From positions 109,893,977-109,957,976 of the forward strand of contig CM043949.1 of the NCBI GenBank assembly GCA_014529385.2: a stretch of DNA of 64,000 bases, given 5' to 3'. Position numbers and translations under genes: made by a program. Within the stretch, counting starts at the first letter, position 1. Each line of letters begins with the position of its first letter. A model generated the notes under the pieces. The model was not told where the DNA came from, did not search any database, and was given only the letters and a program-made list of their open reading frames with translations. Of this stretch, positions 9,057-20,215 are shown one piece after another. Source of the stretch: Adiantum capillus-veneris. Its lineage: Eukaryota; Streptophyta; Polypodiopsida; Polypodiales; Pteridaceae.

Positions 9057-9793
9057 CGACACGGGCGCATCTACACACAGATTGTAGGCGACATCCACTA
9101 GTTCATCAGGTAGCTTGTGTTTGCTGCTTGATATTCGAGATTTCATCTTGACATTGCAGGTACTTCCACATGGGATGTATTGTCAGAGATGATGTATGTT
9201 TGTTGAGGGTTTGCTGGCTGTGAGTCACGCAGCAAACAACCGCTGCAGCTGTTACAGCATATAGTGGGAAATTTGTGGATGTATGACTTTGTGGGAAGTC
9301 TATGTACTGTCAGATTTACTGCATCCTTTGTTGAGGGTCGAGTGAGGTTTTATTGAGCTGGGGGATTCTCGAATGTTGAGATCCTTTCGGTGATACAGGT
9401 TTTGGAGCGATCCCTCGAGCACCCTTAGATAGGCAGCTAGGATGTATTGACTGTGAGTTAGACAGTTGGGATTGCATCTTTGCTTTACTGCCGTTGAGGC
9501 ATTGTCACAGTCTATGCTTACAGGACAGTGACAGGACAGTGAGAGACAGTACAGGTGCAGGACAGGTTTACCCGCAGCTTACAGTGTCAGAGAGACAATG
9601 TTTTTTGAGTTGTTTTTTGGTCTGTTTTTTGAGTACACTAGAGCCATTTTACAAAGGAGACTCTGCCGAAATTTATGCAGAATTTGAAGCTTTCTTGGTT
9701 CATTTGACAGGTTGATATTGGTTCAGAGGTCAGTTTACAGGGGAAACTCTGCCGAATTTTTCCCAGGAAAGTAAACCATTGTGAAGCGTAGCT
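9057..9793 (+). other. Leader of outer copia, second part
   Basis: Resumes at the nested element's target duplication and runs to the gag ATG at 9794. No other coding signal recognised. Confidence 0.5.
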
Positions 9794-12274
9794 ATGGTTG
9801 GATCACAGGACACTGCTCTTTACAATATCAAGAAGCTGGATGAAACCAATTTCCCATTGTGGAAGAAGCAGATTTGGCACGTGTTGGTACAAAAGAAGCA
9901 GATAAAACCTATAAAGCTCAAGGGGTTAAAACCTGAAGATATGGACGAAGATGAATGGAGCGAAATGGATGAATTGACACTTTCTACCATTATGCTGACT
10001 TTGGCAGAAAGCGTTTACTTCAATGTAGCAGACGAGATGTCGGCTTATCAAGCATGGTTAAAGCTGAGTGATCTTTATGAGAAGCAGAGTGCAGCTTCAC
10101 AGGTATACTGGCTTAAGAAGCTTGTTGACTTGAAGATGAAAGAAGGGACACCTATGTCCAATCATCTGAATGAATTCAACACAATCTATAGTCAGTTGTC
10201 AGCTCAAGGTGTCAAGTTTGATGAACCTGTTAGAGCTATGTTCCTGTTGATCACATTGCCGGAAAGTTGGGACACTTTTTGTACAGCTTTGAGTAATTCT
10301 GCACCTCCAGATGGTTTGAACATAGCAGGTGTAGAAGGAAGTCTGCTTACTGAAGAAACCAATAGAAAGACAATGGACAAAGGCAAAGGAACAGCCTTAG
10401 TTGTCAGGGGAAGGACCAAAGAAAAGTACAAAGGTGGAAAGAGGAATCAGTCTCGTAGCAAGTCCCGCAGTGCTAAAGGCAAGAGTGACATAGAATGCTA
10501 CCATTGTGGCAAGAAGGGTCACATGAAAGGAGACTGCAGAGAATGGAAAGCAGAAAAAGGCAAAGAGAAAGCTGAAGACCATGGTGAGAAGAACAAGTCC
10601 TCAGTGAAGATTCAAGAAATAAATGTGACAAACACTGTTCTAGAGGATGACAGTCTAGTGTCAGGAGACATCTACTTCTTGAAGAATACAATGGACTCAG
10701 CTCTTCTTACAACATATGATGGAAATGCACTGAGTGACTGGATTATAGACTCAGGGACATCACTTCATGTGTCTCCAAACAAGGAGTGGTTTACCTCTTA
10801 TGTGACCACTAAAGATCATGTTCGGCTAGGCAATGGGCAGACATGTGAGATCTTAGGTGTTGGAGATGTTCAATTGAAGTTTCAGAATGGCTCTTCTTTC
10901 ACGCTGAAGAATGTGAGACATGTTCCCGCAATTACAAAGAGCTTGATCAGCACAGGTTTACTTGATGATGCTGGCTACGTCACCACTTTTGGACAGAACA
11001 TGTGGAAGATATCCAAGGGTTCTATGACAGTAGCACATGGAGTAAAGTCTGGAGGACTTTACATGATTTATGTATCAAATGTCTCTAAAAATGTAATCAA
11101 TGTAATCGAGCAGCCGAACGCTTCTTTGTGGCATAGCCGGTTAGGACATATGTCCAAGAAGGGAATGGAAATCTTGTCTCGTTCTGGTTATTTGCCTCGA
11201 TTTTCATTTAATGATTTTGAATTCTGTGAACATTGTCTGTATGGTAAGCAAACACAGCAGCCACATAAGCAGAGAAGCAGTAGAAGAGATACACAGTTGG
11301 CACCTGTTCATAGTGATTTGTGTGGACCTATGCCTAACCTATCTCTAGGGGGAGCTTCTTACTTTATGACATTTATAGATGAATACTCGAGGAAAGTATG
11401 GGTATACTTTCTCAAGCACAAGGATGAAGCGTTTAGTGTTTTCAAAACGTTTGTGACACTTGTGGAGAATCAGAGTGGCAAGAAGCTTAAATGCTTACGC
11501 ACTGACAATGGTGGAGAGTATGTTTCAAAGGCCTTTCAGGACTTTTGTGAGTCAAAAGGTATAAAACGTGAACTTACTGCTCCTTACAATCCTCCTCAAA
11601 ATGGTGTTGCTGAGAGGATGAATAGGACCATACAAGAGAAGGTCAGAAGTATGTTGTCTAATGCACAACTGCCAAATGGGTTTTGGGCTGAAGCTGTATC
11701 AATAGCTGTTCATCTTGTAAATAGATCTCCTAGCAAGGTTTTGCAGAAGGATTCAGTGCCAGAGATGGTATGGTTAGGCAAAATGCCCTCATACAAGCAT
11801 CTCAGAGTCTTTGGCTGTGAGGCATATACTCACGTTCCAAAGGAATTTAGGAACAAACTTGAGCCAAAGAGTAGAAAGTGCATCTTTCTAGGCTATGGTA
11901 ATTCTGGTGAGATGGGGTACAGACTTTGGGATCCCGAATCCAGAAAGGTTGTCCGCAGCAATGATGTTCACTTTAATGAATCCAAATATCATTCTAAACT
12001 AGAGAGGGTTGAGGAGATTAGAAGAGTTGTCTTCCAAGAAGATGGACCTGCACGTGCAAGACAAAATGTAAGGGCTCAAGAGGAGCAAGGACAGGATAGA
12101 GTGGAACCACAGGTGGTCGAGCCTGAGCCACCTATTGTGCGTAGATCTGGACGTGTCACGCGACCTCCTGATAGGTTTGTTCCATCTATGAACTATGTCA
12201 TGTTGACTGATTGCAATGAGCCTTCATGTTACAAGGAAGCAGTGCAAATGAAGGATTCCCAACATGGAAGCTAG
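9794..12274 (+). CDS. Copia Gag-protease-integrase polyprotein (upstream part)
   Basis: 826 residues from ATG at 9794. Gag covers about residues 1-200. A zinc knuckle CYHCGKKGHMKGDC lies at about residue 235; protease active site WIIDSGTSLHVSP at about 315; integrase HHCC zinc module SRLGHMSKKGM ... CEHCLYGKQ at about 450-480; and the DDE core with HSDLCGPM, TDNGGEY and NGVAERMNRT at about 510-615. The frame ends prematurely where a deletion between integrase and reverse transcriptase shifts it into the next frame. The parent protein would be one gag-pol of about 1,300 residues. Confidence 0.92.
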   Translation: MVGSQDTALYNIKKLDETNFPLWKKQIWHVLVQKKQIKPIKLKGLKPEDMDEDEWSEMDELTLSTIMLTLAESVYFNVADEMSAYQAWLKLSDLYEKQSAASQVYWLKKLVDLKMKEGTPMSNHLNEFNTIYSQLSAQGVKFDEPVRAMFLLITLPESWDTFCTALSNSAPPDGLNIAGVEGSLLTEETNRKTMDKGKGTALVVRGRTKEKYKGGKRNQSRSKSRSAKGKSDIECYHCGKKGHMKGDCREWKAEKGKEKAEDHGEKNKSSVKIQEINVTNTVLEDDSLVSGDIYFLKNTMDSALLTTYDGNALSDWIIDSGTSLHVSPNKEWFTSYVTTKDHVRLGNGQTCEILGVGDVQLKFQNGSSFTLKNVRHVPAITKSLISTGLLDDAGYVTTFGQNMWKISKGSMTVAHGVKSGGLYMIYVSNVSKNVINVIEQPNASLWHSRLGHMSKKGMEILSRSGYLPRFSFNDFEFCEHCLYGKQTQQPHKQRSSRRDTQLAPVHSDLCGPMPNLSLGGASYFMTFIDEYSRKVWVYFLKHKDEAFSVFKTFVTLVENQSGKKLKCLRTDNGGEYVSKAFQDFCESKGIKRELTAPYNPPQNGVAERMNRTIQEKVRSMLSNAQLPNGFWAEAVSIAVHLVNRSPSKVLQKDSVPEMVWLGKMPSYKHLRVFGCEAYTHVPKEFRNKLEPKSRKCIFLGYGNSGEMGYRLWDPESRKVVRSNDVHFNESKYHSKLERVEEIRRVVFQEDGPARARQNVRAQEEQGQDRVEPQVVEPEPPIVRRSGRVTRPPDRFVPSMNYVMLTDCNEPSCYKEAVQMKDSQHGS

Positions 12275-13719
12275 TTAAATTACCACACGGCAAAAAGGCG
12301 CTACCTTGTAAATGGGTCTACAGGTATAAGATCACCACTCATGATAGTCAGCCAAAGTACAAAGCAAGGCTTGTTGCCAAGGGCTTTAAGCAAGAACAAG
12401 CCATTGACTTTGATGAAGTCTTCTCTCCGGTGGTCAAGATGACTACATTGAGATGCTTTCTTGCATTGGTTGCCATATTAGATTTGGTGTTGCACCAAAT
12501 GGATGTCAAGACAGCGTTCTTGCATGGTGATTTAGATGTGGAAATTTACATGCAGCAGCCAGAAGGGTTTGTTGAGAAAGGCAAGGAAGATTGGGTATGC
12601 CAGTTGTTAAAGAGTCTTTATGGCTTAAAACAATCACCGAGGGCATGGTTCCATAAATTCCACAAGTTTATGCTTTCTCAAGGCTACAAACATAGTGAGT
12701 TCGATCTCTGTCTATATACAAAGAAGGCTAAAGATGGCAGTTGGCTGATCCTTATTTTGTATGTGGATGACATGTTGATTGCTGGCAAGCACTTGGAAGA
12801 AATTTCAGCTTTGAAGTCAAAGATGGCAAAATCGTTTGACATGAAAGACATGGGTGAGGCAAGTCATTTACTTGGTATGCGCATTGAGAGAGACAGATCA
12901 AAGAAGTTGATTTGGTTATCTCAAACAGAGTATATTGACAAGGTTTTGCAACGTTTCAATATGGAGAAGGGAAGGGCATTGAGTGTTCCATTGCCACCAT
13001 ATGTGAAACTTAGCAAACAAGATTGTCCTGTGTCTGAGGAAGAACAGACTGAAATGGATAAGATTCCATATGCGTCTGCAGTGGGTAGTTTGATGTATGC
13101 AATGATTGCTACTCGCCCAGACATTGCCTTTGCAGTGGGAGTAGTAAGTCGATACATGTCAAACCCAGGCAAGAAACATTGGGAGGCAGTGAAAGGAATA
13201 TTGAGATACCTGAAAGCTACAAAGAGTATGCGTATATGCTATGGGAGTCAGGAGCTAAGTGTAAAGGGTTTTACAGACTCAGATTATGCAGGTGACTTAG
13301 ACAACCGAAGGTCTACGTCAGGGTATGTCTTTACATTAGCTGGTGGAGCAGTATCATGGCGTTCTAGATTACAAGATTGTGTTACTCAGTCTACGACAGA
13401 GGCTGAATATGTTGCAGCATCAGAGGCATGCAAAGAATCAATCTGGTTTAATCGACTAGTAACAGATTTGGGAATCAAAGAAGAGATGCCTGTGTTATAT
13501 TGTGATAGTCAAAGTGCTATACAATTGGCTTGCAATCCAGTTTATCACTCAAAGACAAAGCATGTGGATGTGAAGTATCATTTCATCAGGGAAATGCTCG
13601 AGGATAAGCAACTTCAGCTTGTCAAAGTTCACACCACAGAAAATCCTGCTGATCTACTTACAAAAGGACTTCCCTCAGAGAGCTTTGCGCATTTTCGCAA
13701 GCAGTTAGGTGTAGGGTAG
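12226..13719 (+). CDS. Copia reverse transcriptase and RNase H (downstream part)
   Basis: Overlaps the previous frame. Matching pol sequence starts about 12265 (TWKLVKLPHGKKALPCKWVY). RT motifs present: FSPVVKM, DVKTAFLHGDL, LYGLKQSPRAW and catalytic YVDD (about 12760). RNase H carries FTDSDYAGD, STTEAEYVAA and YCDSQSAIQLA, ending with KHVDVKYHFIRE. Stop at 13717-13719, about 90 bp before the 3' LTR. The first residues of this frame are read out of the original frame, so the protein could only be made by frameshifting; more likely a small deletion inactivated this copy. Confidence 0.92.
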   Translation: MLQGSSANEGFPTWKLVKLPHGKKALPCKWVYRYKITTHDSQPKYKARLVAKGFKQEQAIDFDEVFSPVVKMTTLRCFLALVAILDLVLHQMDVKTAFLHGDLDVEIYMQQPEGFVEKGKEDWVCQLLKSLYGLKQSPRAWFHKFHKFMLSQGYKHSEFDLCLYTKKAKDGSWLILILYVDDMLIAGKHLEEISALKSKMAKSFDMKDMGEASHLLGMRIERDRSKKLIWLSQTEYIDKVLQRFNMEKGRALSVPLPPYVKLSKQDCPVSEEEQTEMDKIPYASAVGSLMYAMIATRPDIAFAVGVVSRYMSNPGKKHWEAVKGILRYLKATKSMRICYGSQELSVKGFTDSDYAGDLDNRRSTSGYVFTLAGGAVSWRSRLQDCVTQSTTEAEYVAASEACKESIWFNRLVTDLGIKEEMPVLYCDSQSAIQLACNPVYHSKTKHVDVKYHFIREMLEDKQLQLVKVHTTENPADLLTKGLPSESFAHFRKQLGVG

Positions 13720-13808
13720 TACATCACTTCTCTACATATCTTGTATATTAGCTTGTATAGTAGCTTCTCTCACACTTAAAGTACCACATTGGACTTTAAG
13801 TGGGAGGT

Positions 13809-14000
13809 TGTTGGGGTATAAAGCCCAATGTGGTCGCCCAGGTAAGTGGGCGGGCCGCCAGGTATGTACAAATATTCTTTTGTAAAAACCTAATAAGAAC
13901 TCACTATGCTCTACACATTACAGTAGAGCGAGCTCACCATATCGTCGTGCTCTTCTTCTCGCACTCTCTCTCGCGTCGCACTTCCGCTCGTACTCCTTCA
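13809..14000 (+). repeat. 3' LTR of outer copia
   Basis: 192 bp, preceded by the polypurine tract AAGTGGGAGGT (about 13798-13808). Confidence 0.93.
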
Positions 14001-14383
14001 CTGTGACTCTGTAACCTTAGGTCAAATCACAAGGAGATGACAATACCCGGCACTCGGATACACTCCCCAAGGATTTTCCTAGATAAAAAACCGGGGTTAG
14101 CACACTATTTACTATATATAATTAAGCCCGCCGGGTTTTTTCATTTTCCCGGTGGGCCCGCCGGATAACTGCATTATCCCGATGGGCCCGCCGGTATAAC
14201 GCAGATGCCCGGCGGTACCCGCAGGGAAATTGTGGAAGCCCGGTGGGATGACCGGCTCTATAGGTTTTTGCAGGTCATCATCAAAGTCACGTTAACAATT
14301 AATGTGATCACGTGATGTTTTTGTCTAAATACTATAGTTATTTACGTAATCACCCGATCGTGATTACGTTAATGAAATCCCTG
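14001..14383. repeat. Short GC-rich tandem repeat region
   Basis: Between 14128 and 14265 a diverged unit of about 35 bp built around CCCGGTGGGCCCGCCGG / CCCGATGGGCCCGCCGG recurs several times; each core is close to palindromic. The rest of the interval is AT-rich with GTGATCACGTGA and GATCGTGATTACG. It separates the copia LTR from the truncated gypsy LTR. Function unknown. Confidence 0.6.
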
Positions 14384-15145
14384 TTAGCCAATGACAATCA
14401 AGCAGCATAAGTGATAGCCTTCTGACATGTGTCCCCCTTTCCCCTTTTGTGAGAGCTTTAGGTAATTTAATAATTCAACTAAACTCTCATTGGACCCCTT
14501 TGCCTCCTGGCCAATAGGAATCAGGCAAGCAATTGGGCTGCTAAATGCTCATTGGTGCCCTTGGGAGACTGTCCAGTAGTCTTCTAGAGAGCTTAATTCT
14601 TATTGGTTCTTTTATTAAGCGTTTTTAAATTATTTAAACTAGATTTACTCTAGCCTAATTCTCATTGGTCCACCTCCAAGGCCATCCAATAGGATTTGAG
14701 TACACCTTGTGGGCATCTGGGCTAGGGAGCTGACATGTGTCCCTCTTTCCCCTTGTGTGCAAAGGGAGCTTGTGTGTGTGTGTGTATGAGTTTCTCTCTC
14801 ATCCCCTACTTCTTGGGCTCGCCCCCTCCTATGTAGGGCTTGACAAAGACTTTTGGGACACACACAAAGCATCCAATTTTCCCTAAAGTTGACCTTTGGA
14901 CACAACCTTTGAATCTTGGAACCTTAGCATTTTGGAAGTCTTAATGGGCTGAACCTTAAGGTCTTTTAAGCCCATTGTTGCACGTAGCTCTTTTGTAGAT
15001 GGCCCTCCCTTTGGATCCCTACTATGGTCGGTCTGCTAACTTAACCAATATTCTAGCTTTTTCTCCCCTGGCACTTCCCCATATCAAATGATCAATTTAA
15101 CATGAGAAAATCATTTAGGAGAATTAGATATTGATTATTATGACA
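14384..15145 (-). repeat. Truncated 3' LTR of minus-strand gypsy
   Basis: About 760 bp matching the LTR region 21036-21810. Homology stops at about 14384 (TTAGCCAATGACAAT), so the remaining 0.8 kb of the LTR is gone. The polypurine tract TCAAGAGAGA lies just inside on the minus strand. Confidence 0.85.
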
Positions 15146-15498
15146 TTACTTCTCTCTTGAAATCATAGTCGTCCTCGACTATGGGGTAGAGAAGATAAAG
15201 CATATTCATTAGTCCTTTTCTTAGCGGGTAGAGGATCCCTATGTTACCCTACGACATCATTCCACAATGGATGACTAGTCCATTTGGCGCTTGGGAGCCT
15301 GAGGCTGCCACAAGCATGTCTGCACATTAGTCCTATCATCTTCCGTAGTAGAGTGACAAGCTCTACTTGGTGTTCGGGAGACGTTATCTCCGCAAACTTG
15401 ATCTAAGCATGCATACTACTTCATTTTTGTGCACAATAAAGAAAAAGAGAGTCTTATAAGACAAAAACTTTGTTCATTTTTAACATTTGTACATTTGC
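15146..15498 (-). other. Gypsy 3' untranslated region
   Basis: Between the chromodomain stop and the 3' LTR. It matches the plus-strand copy at 39295-39595, with small indels. No coding signal. Confidence 0.6.
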
Positions 15499-17869
15499 TT
15501 ACTCTAGGGAAGCATTGTAAGCATTGACAAGGTTTAGGTTATCCTTTAATTGTATGCCTTGCATCCATCTAGCATCTTCAAAAGGATAATTCTTAAACTT
15601 AATAAGATAATGTCGGATAGTCTTACCGCCTCTTAGTACCTTGTCTTCATGTCGGATAATGGACTCGAGCTGCAGCACCTCTTCTTGGTCCTCGATCTCC
15701 GATGGGTCTTCAATAGTTGGTTCTTGAGGTGGCTCTCCTTTGTAAGGCTTTAGTAGGCTCACATGGAAAGCATTGTGTATGAGCCAATGGTTGGGCAACT
15801 TGAGTTGATAGGCCATCTCATTGATTGACCTAAGAATCTGGAAAGGACCATAGTACCTTTTTGCTAACTTAGCATAGTACTTTTAGTGTCCTGTAGGATT
15901 CTTGCCCGTCGTGTGCCTTAATCGAGCCTTGGGAAATTTGAGTAAGAGCCAATCATTTTCTTTAAAGGCTTGGGCTCTTCTGTGCTTGTTTCAGCAGCAG
16001 CCTTTTGCCTTTGCTGTGAGATAGAGATAGCATCCTTAATCTTTTGGAAAGATTCTTGTAGGCCTCGGCTATACTCATCTACAGAGCGAAGATCTTCCCG
16101 TGTACCTTAAGTAGCAAGGGACCTTTTGATCTTCCCTCTATTACCTCAAAAGGTGCTTTTCCCGTGAAACTATGTACATTGTTATTGTATGCATACTCCA
16201 CTAAGGGTAAGTACTTCTCCCATTGGTATCTTTGATCTACTTCCGTTACATAAGCTTTTAGTAGATCAAGAATTGTTAGGTTAGCTATTTCACTTTGGCC
16301 ATCTGTTTGCGGGTGATAGGTCGAAGAGAAGTTTAGCCTTGTTCCTAAATTCTCAAAGAGACCCTTCCAGAAATTACTGGTCATTCTAGGATCTCTATCC
16401 GACACTATGGACATTGGCAAGCCATGGTACTTGAAAATTTGTGAAATGAAGAGGGTTGCCATTTGATGGGCTTTGATAGTCTTTTTGACAGATATAAAAT
16501 GAGCTTGTTTACTGAACCTGTCTACTATCGTCCATATTCCCGTATTCCCATGGATAGACTTAGGCAATCCAAAGATAAAATCCATGGATATGCTCTCCCA
16601 TGGTGAATTAGGGATTGGCAAGGGTTGAAGCAATCCAAGTTGCTTCCCTCTATCAAACTTCGTCTTTTGGCATACCACACATTTAGAAACATACTCTTGT
16701 ATGTTCACTTTCATGGTAGGCTAATAGAAATATGTTTCAATCCCCTTTAGGGTAGACTGAATCCCTCTATGCCCTGCATAAGGAGGAGCATGAGATTCAT
16801 ACATTACTTTCTCACGTAGTGAGCTAGTAACGCATAATCTATTGCCATAGAGAAGATAACCATCTTGTAAAGTAAATGATTCCTCTTTCTTCCCTAGTGC
16901 AAGGGCTGAAATCACATCTCTAAAATCGGGATCAATAGCATACTCATCTATCATAGAAGATAGATCATTGTGAGTTGCTATGGAAACCGCATTCACTCTC
17001 GGCCGTCTTGAGAGTGCATCGGCTACTTGATTATGCTTGCCAGCAATGTGAGCAATATGAAAATGAAATTGCGAAAGAAAATTTGCCCACCTCATTTGTT
17101 TGTGGGAGAGCTTGGTCTGCGTCATGAAGTACTTAAGACTTTGGTGCTCCGTTCGCAGAATGAAAGGAATCCCCAATAAATAGTGCTTCCATGAGTCTAA
17201 GGCATGTAGAACGGTGAGGAGTTCCTTTTCATATATGCCTAAATCTTGCTCAACAGGGTCGAGCCTCCGACTTTCATAGCCTATGGCGTGCCCTTCTTGA
17301 AGCAAAGCAGCTCCAAGGCAATCACCACAAGCATCACATTGGACCTCAAATGGTTTTGAGAGATCCGGTAGTGTAAGCACAGGTTGAGAGATAAGCTTTC
17401 CTTTAAGCTTTTCGAAAGCATTGTTCTCCTTGGCAGACCATGTGTACCTAAAGTTTTTCTTTGTTAGGTCATGTAATGGTCCTGCTATTAGTGAGAACTT
17501 TTCTATGAAGCGTCTATAGTATGCGCACATACCTATAAAGCTTCTTAACTCATGAAGATTCCTTGGTTTAGGCCATCCTTTTATTACCTCTAACTTTGAT
17601 GGATCCATTTGGATGCCATCTTGAGAGATAATGTGACCTAAATAATGAATCTCTTGTAAGAAAAATTCACTTTTCTTTCGATTAACATAAAGTTTATTCT
17701 CTCTTAGAACTTGAAATATTACCTGGAGGTGTCGCTTGTGTTCGTCTAATGAATTAGAGTAGATGATGATATCATCAAAGAACACTCTAGTAAAGGTTCG
17801 GTGAGGCCTGAATAGCTTCTCCATCAAGCGATTGAAGGTGGCTGGTGCATTGGTCAAGCCAAAAGGCAT
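15499..17869 (-). pseudogene. Gypsy RT C-terminus, RNase H, integrase, chromodomain (broken)
   Basis: From 17869 downward: MPFGLTNAPATFNRLMEKLF and FFDDIIIYS (RT palm, the FxDD form), RNase H with FEVQCDACGD and the usual IAGKHNQVADALSRRP end, then the integrase HHCC start (ESHAPPYAGHRG). A stop replaces Trp in YFYWPTMKV (about 16720). The integrase core (SMDFIFGL, SDRDPRM, HPQTDGQSEIAN) follows to 16079; another break precedes the last segment, 15816-15499, with MAYQLKLPNHW and a chromodomain-like tail (VLRGGKTIRHYLIKFKNYP). Chromodomains of such elements target histone marks at insertion. Confidence 0.88.
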
Positions 17870-17884
17870 GACAATGTATTCATA

Positions 17885-18427
17885 AAGACCAAACGTAGTG
17901 CGAAAATGCGGTCTTTACAATGTCTTGATCAACTATCATTATTTGATGATAGCCACTTTTAGGTCAATCCTACTGAAGTAGGTGGACCCTTGTAGCTGAT
18001 CAAATAGGTCTTCTACTCGTGGAATGGGAAACCTATTCTTGATAGTGATCCTATTTAGTGCTCTATAGTCGACACACATACGACATGTGCCATCTTTCTT
18101 TTGCACTAGTAGCACATGAGAACAAAATGGAGATGAGCTAGGCCTAACCATGCCCTTCTCAACTAACTCATGCACTTGCCGCATAATCTCCTCTTGTTGA
18201 GCTTGAGAAAATCTATAAGGAGGTTTGTTAGGTGGTGAACTTCCTGGAAGAAGTTCAATTGCATGGTCATCATTACCTCGTTTAGGAGGTAGCTCACAAG
18301 GGATGTCGTCAATAAAAACATCTTGAAACCCCTTGAGAAAATTGGATAACTCCAATTCCTTTTGATTGTGTAAATTTTCTTTTGCTAAAACATTAGGTTC
18401 ATTTTGAGAATCTTTAACAAAAATCAT
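17885..18427 (-). pseudogene. Gypsy reverse transcriptase N-terminal half (broken)
   Basis: Contains [36 protein letters not shown] and YFSRIDLK. A 1-bp loss at DLKSGYHQ (about 17955) shifts the frame. A short duplication of CATGATTTTTGTTAAAGATT sits near 18420-18450, next to the deletion that removed the knuckle and protease. Confidence 0.82.
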
Positions 18428-18433
18428 GAATCT

Positions 18434-19818
18434 TTAACAAAAATCATGTACACGGAAATAGAGCTCTTTATTCTCTTTAGCTTGGTTGGAGTTGCCCTTA
18501 GGAGACTTTTGGACATTGTCCTTCCCCTTAGGCTCATTGGAACCCTTGCTTTCAGGGGGCTTAGAATTCCTCTTAGCCCCTATTTGGAAATTGATTCGAG
18601 AGGCCACCATAGTATGATGTATTACTGCCGATATGGTGCGTGGCCTTTGGGAGTTGACATACTCTGCCATTTCCTGCACAAAATTGTTGCTTTTGCTCTC
18701 CAAAATCCAACTTTTTGAAGACAGTGGCTTTGAGTTGTAGGTCCCAAAACTTGTCTACATATTTGTGGATAGATTCATAGGGAGAGAGCTTTAAGCTTCA
18801 CCATTCGGTGAGTACTTTGTCTTTGGCATCGGTGGCCAAAAACTGCTTCATAATGGAAGCTCTTAAAGCTTTCCATGTTCGTGGAGCTTCACCGTTGGCC
18901 CGTAGGTTAGACCACCATTGTCTGGTGGACTTTTGAAAGTGCATAGCTACATGGCGTAGCTTAGAGGACTCCATGAAGCCCTCATCTCCGAACGCCACAT
19001 CAAATTGTTGGATAAAGGCCAAGACTTTTTCCATAGCACCAAAAGTGCCATCATAGGTAAGGAAAGAGCTGCTCTTCCCTCCCAATTCTTGAGCTTGGAT
19101 GACCTCTTCCATGCGGCTTAGGATTTCCTATGGCCTCTTCTTTTTGATGGTTCAAAGGTTGCACCATCACTTCTTTAGAAGATGAATAATTTGAGGAAGA
19201 TGGAGAAGAGGGTGACCTCTTTCTCACCTTGATCTTCGTTGTCTACACCATCACTTTCATAAGAGGAGAGGATGAAGAAGATGGAGAAGAGGGTGTTCTC
19301 TTTCTCGCCTTTTTCTTCTCTTGCTTTTTGTCATCCCTCTTTGAAGTATAGTGTGGAGAAGTATGCGATGGTCTTCTCTGTTTTGGAGGTGATGGAGAGC
19401 GTTTAGCCTGCCGTCTTCGTGGAGCCATCTCTACCGAGGTGGCGGGAGACTCACTTCTTTCTCGTTCCTTCGGTGGAGGCTCTTGAATTCTCCTGTGAGA
19501 AGGAGATGCATCATCAAGGAGAAAATTTCTGAGCCCTACATAGGGATCCTCTTCTTCTTCCCGAATCAGAGAGAGACCTCTTTTGGAAGTCTCACAAGGA
19601 GGCTTCCTAGGTGCCCTCTCATCATGGTGGGGAGCTTGGAGAATCCCATGAGCACGAAGCTGCCATTGCACTTCACTTTGGAGGGATGGATTGCCCATGG
19701 CTTGTTGAAGCCTAGAAACAAGATAGTTAACAAGCATCGGGGCATCATTAGTAGCTTGCTCATTAGCAAAATCAAAGTTATCAACATTAATTTCACTCGC
19801 TTTACTATTGTCAGCCAT
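18434..19818 (-). pseudogene. Gypsy gag (broken)
   Basis: Starts MADNSKASEINVDNFDFANE at 19818 (191 residues to a stop at 19243), with an Arg/Lys/Ser-rich segment KRDDKKQEKKKARKRTPSSP. It resumes in 19112-18798 (FIQQFDVAFGDEGF, LRHVAMHFQKSTRQWW) and 18703-18434. Compared with the plus-strand copy it is missing everything from just after NSNQAKE to before the RT leader, so there is no zinc knuckle or protease. Confidence 0.82.
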
Positions 19819-20203
19819 TCTAACAACTTTTAGGTGTACTTTGGCACTTCAAGCCTTAGTTGCTACTCCTCTTTATCCCTTTAGAAAAAGCACTCAAGCT
19901 ACTGTACCCGTGGCTTGAATACCATTAATTGCAAGGAATAGAAGAGAGGGTCGTTCAACACCAAAACAGCACCGGCTCCTGTCAAGATTCTAATAGCTCA
20001 ATAGTGTTAAGCCGTAGGCAAGCTCCATAGGACTCCACTATTAAGACCATAGCTCTCGACGGTGATGCCCGTTAACTGCACAAAGGCAGGCGCACCGCAA
20101 GGCTGAAAAATCCCTATTCTACTTACTCACATGCAATTAATAGTACCAACCATTTATAGCTAGCTTGAGGACCTCTCTTCTTGAGCAAGAAAAGAGAAAC
20201 CTT

Positions 20204-20214
20204 CTCTGATACCA
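20204..20214 (-). other. Primer binding site of minus-strand gypsy
   Basis: Reads TGGTATCAGAG on the minus strand, next to the 5' LTR end at 20216: the initiator Met-tRNA complement. Confidence 0.85.
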
Positions 20215-20215
20215 A

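Larger units (their letters stand above)
4893..14000 (+). mobile_element. Ty1/copia LTR retrotransposon, hosting a nested second copia
   Basis: Two 192-bp LTRs (4893-5084, 13809-14000) begin TGTTGGGGTATA and end CTCCTTCA and differ at about three positions. An initiator-Met primer site follows the left LTR and a polypurine tract AAGTGGGAGGT precedes the right LTR. Flanks are TTGTG and CTGTG, a four-of-five match to a 5-bp duplication. Removing the nested element (5447-9051) leaves a normal copia length of about 5.5 kb. Gene order gag, protease, integrase, reverse transcriptase, RNase H is the copia order. Confidence 0.93.
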
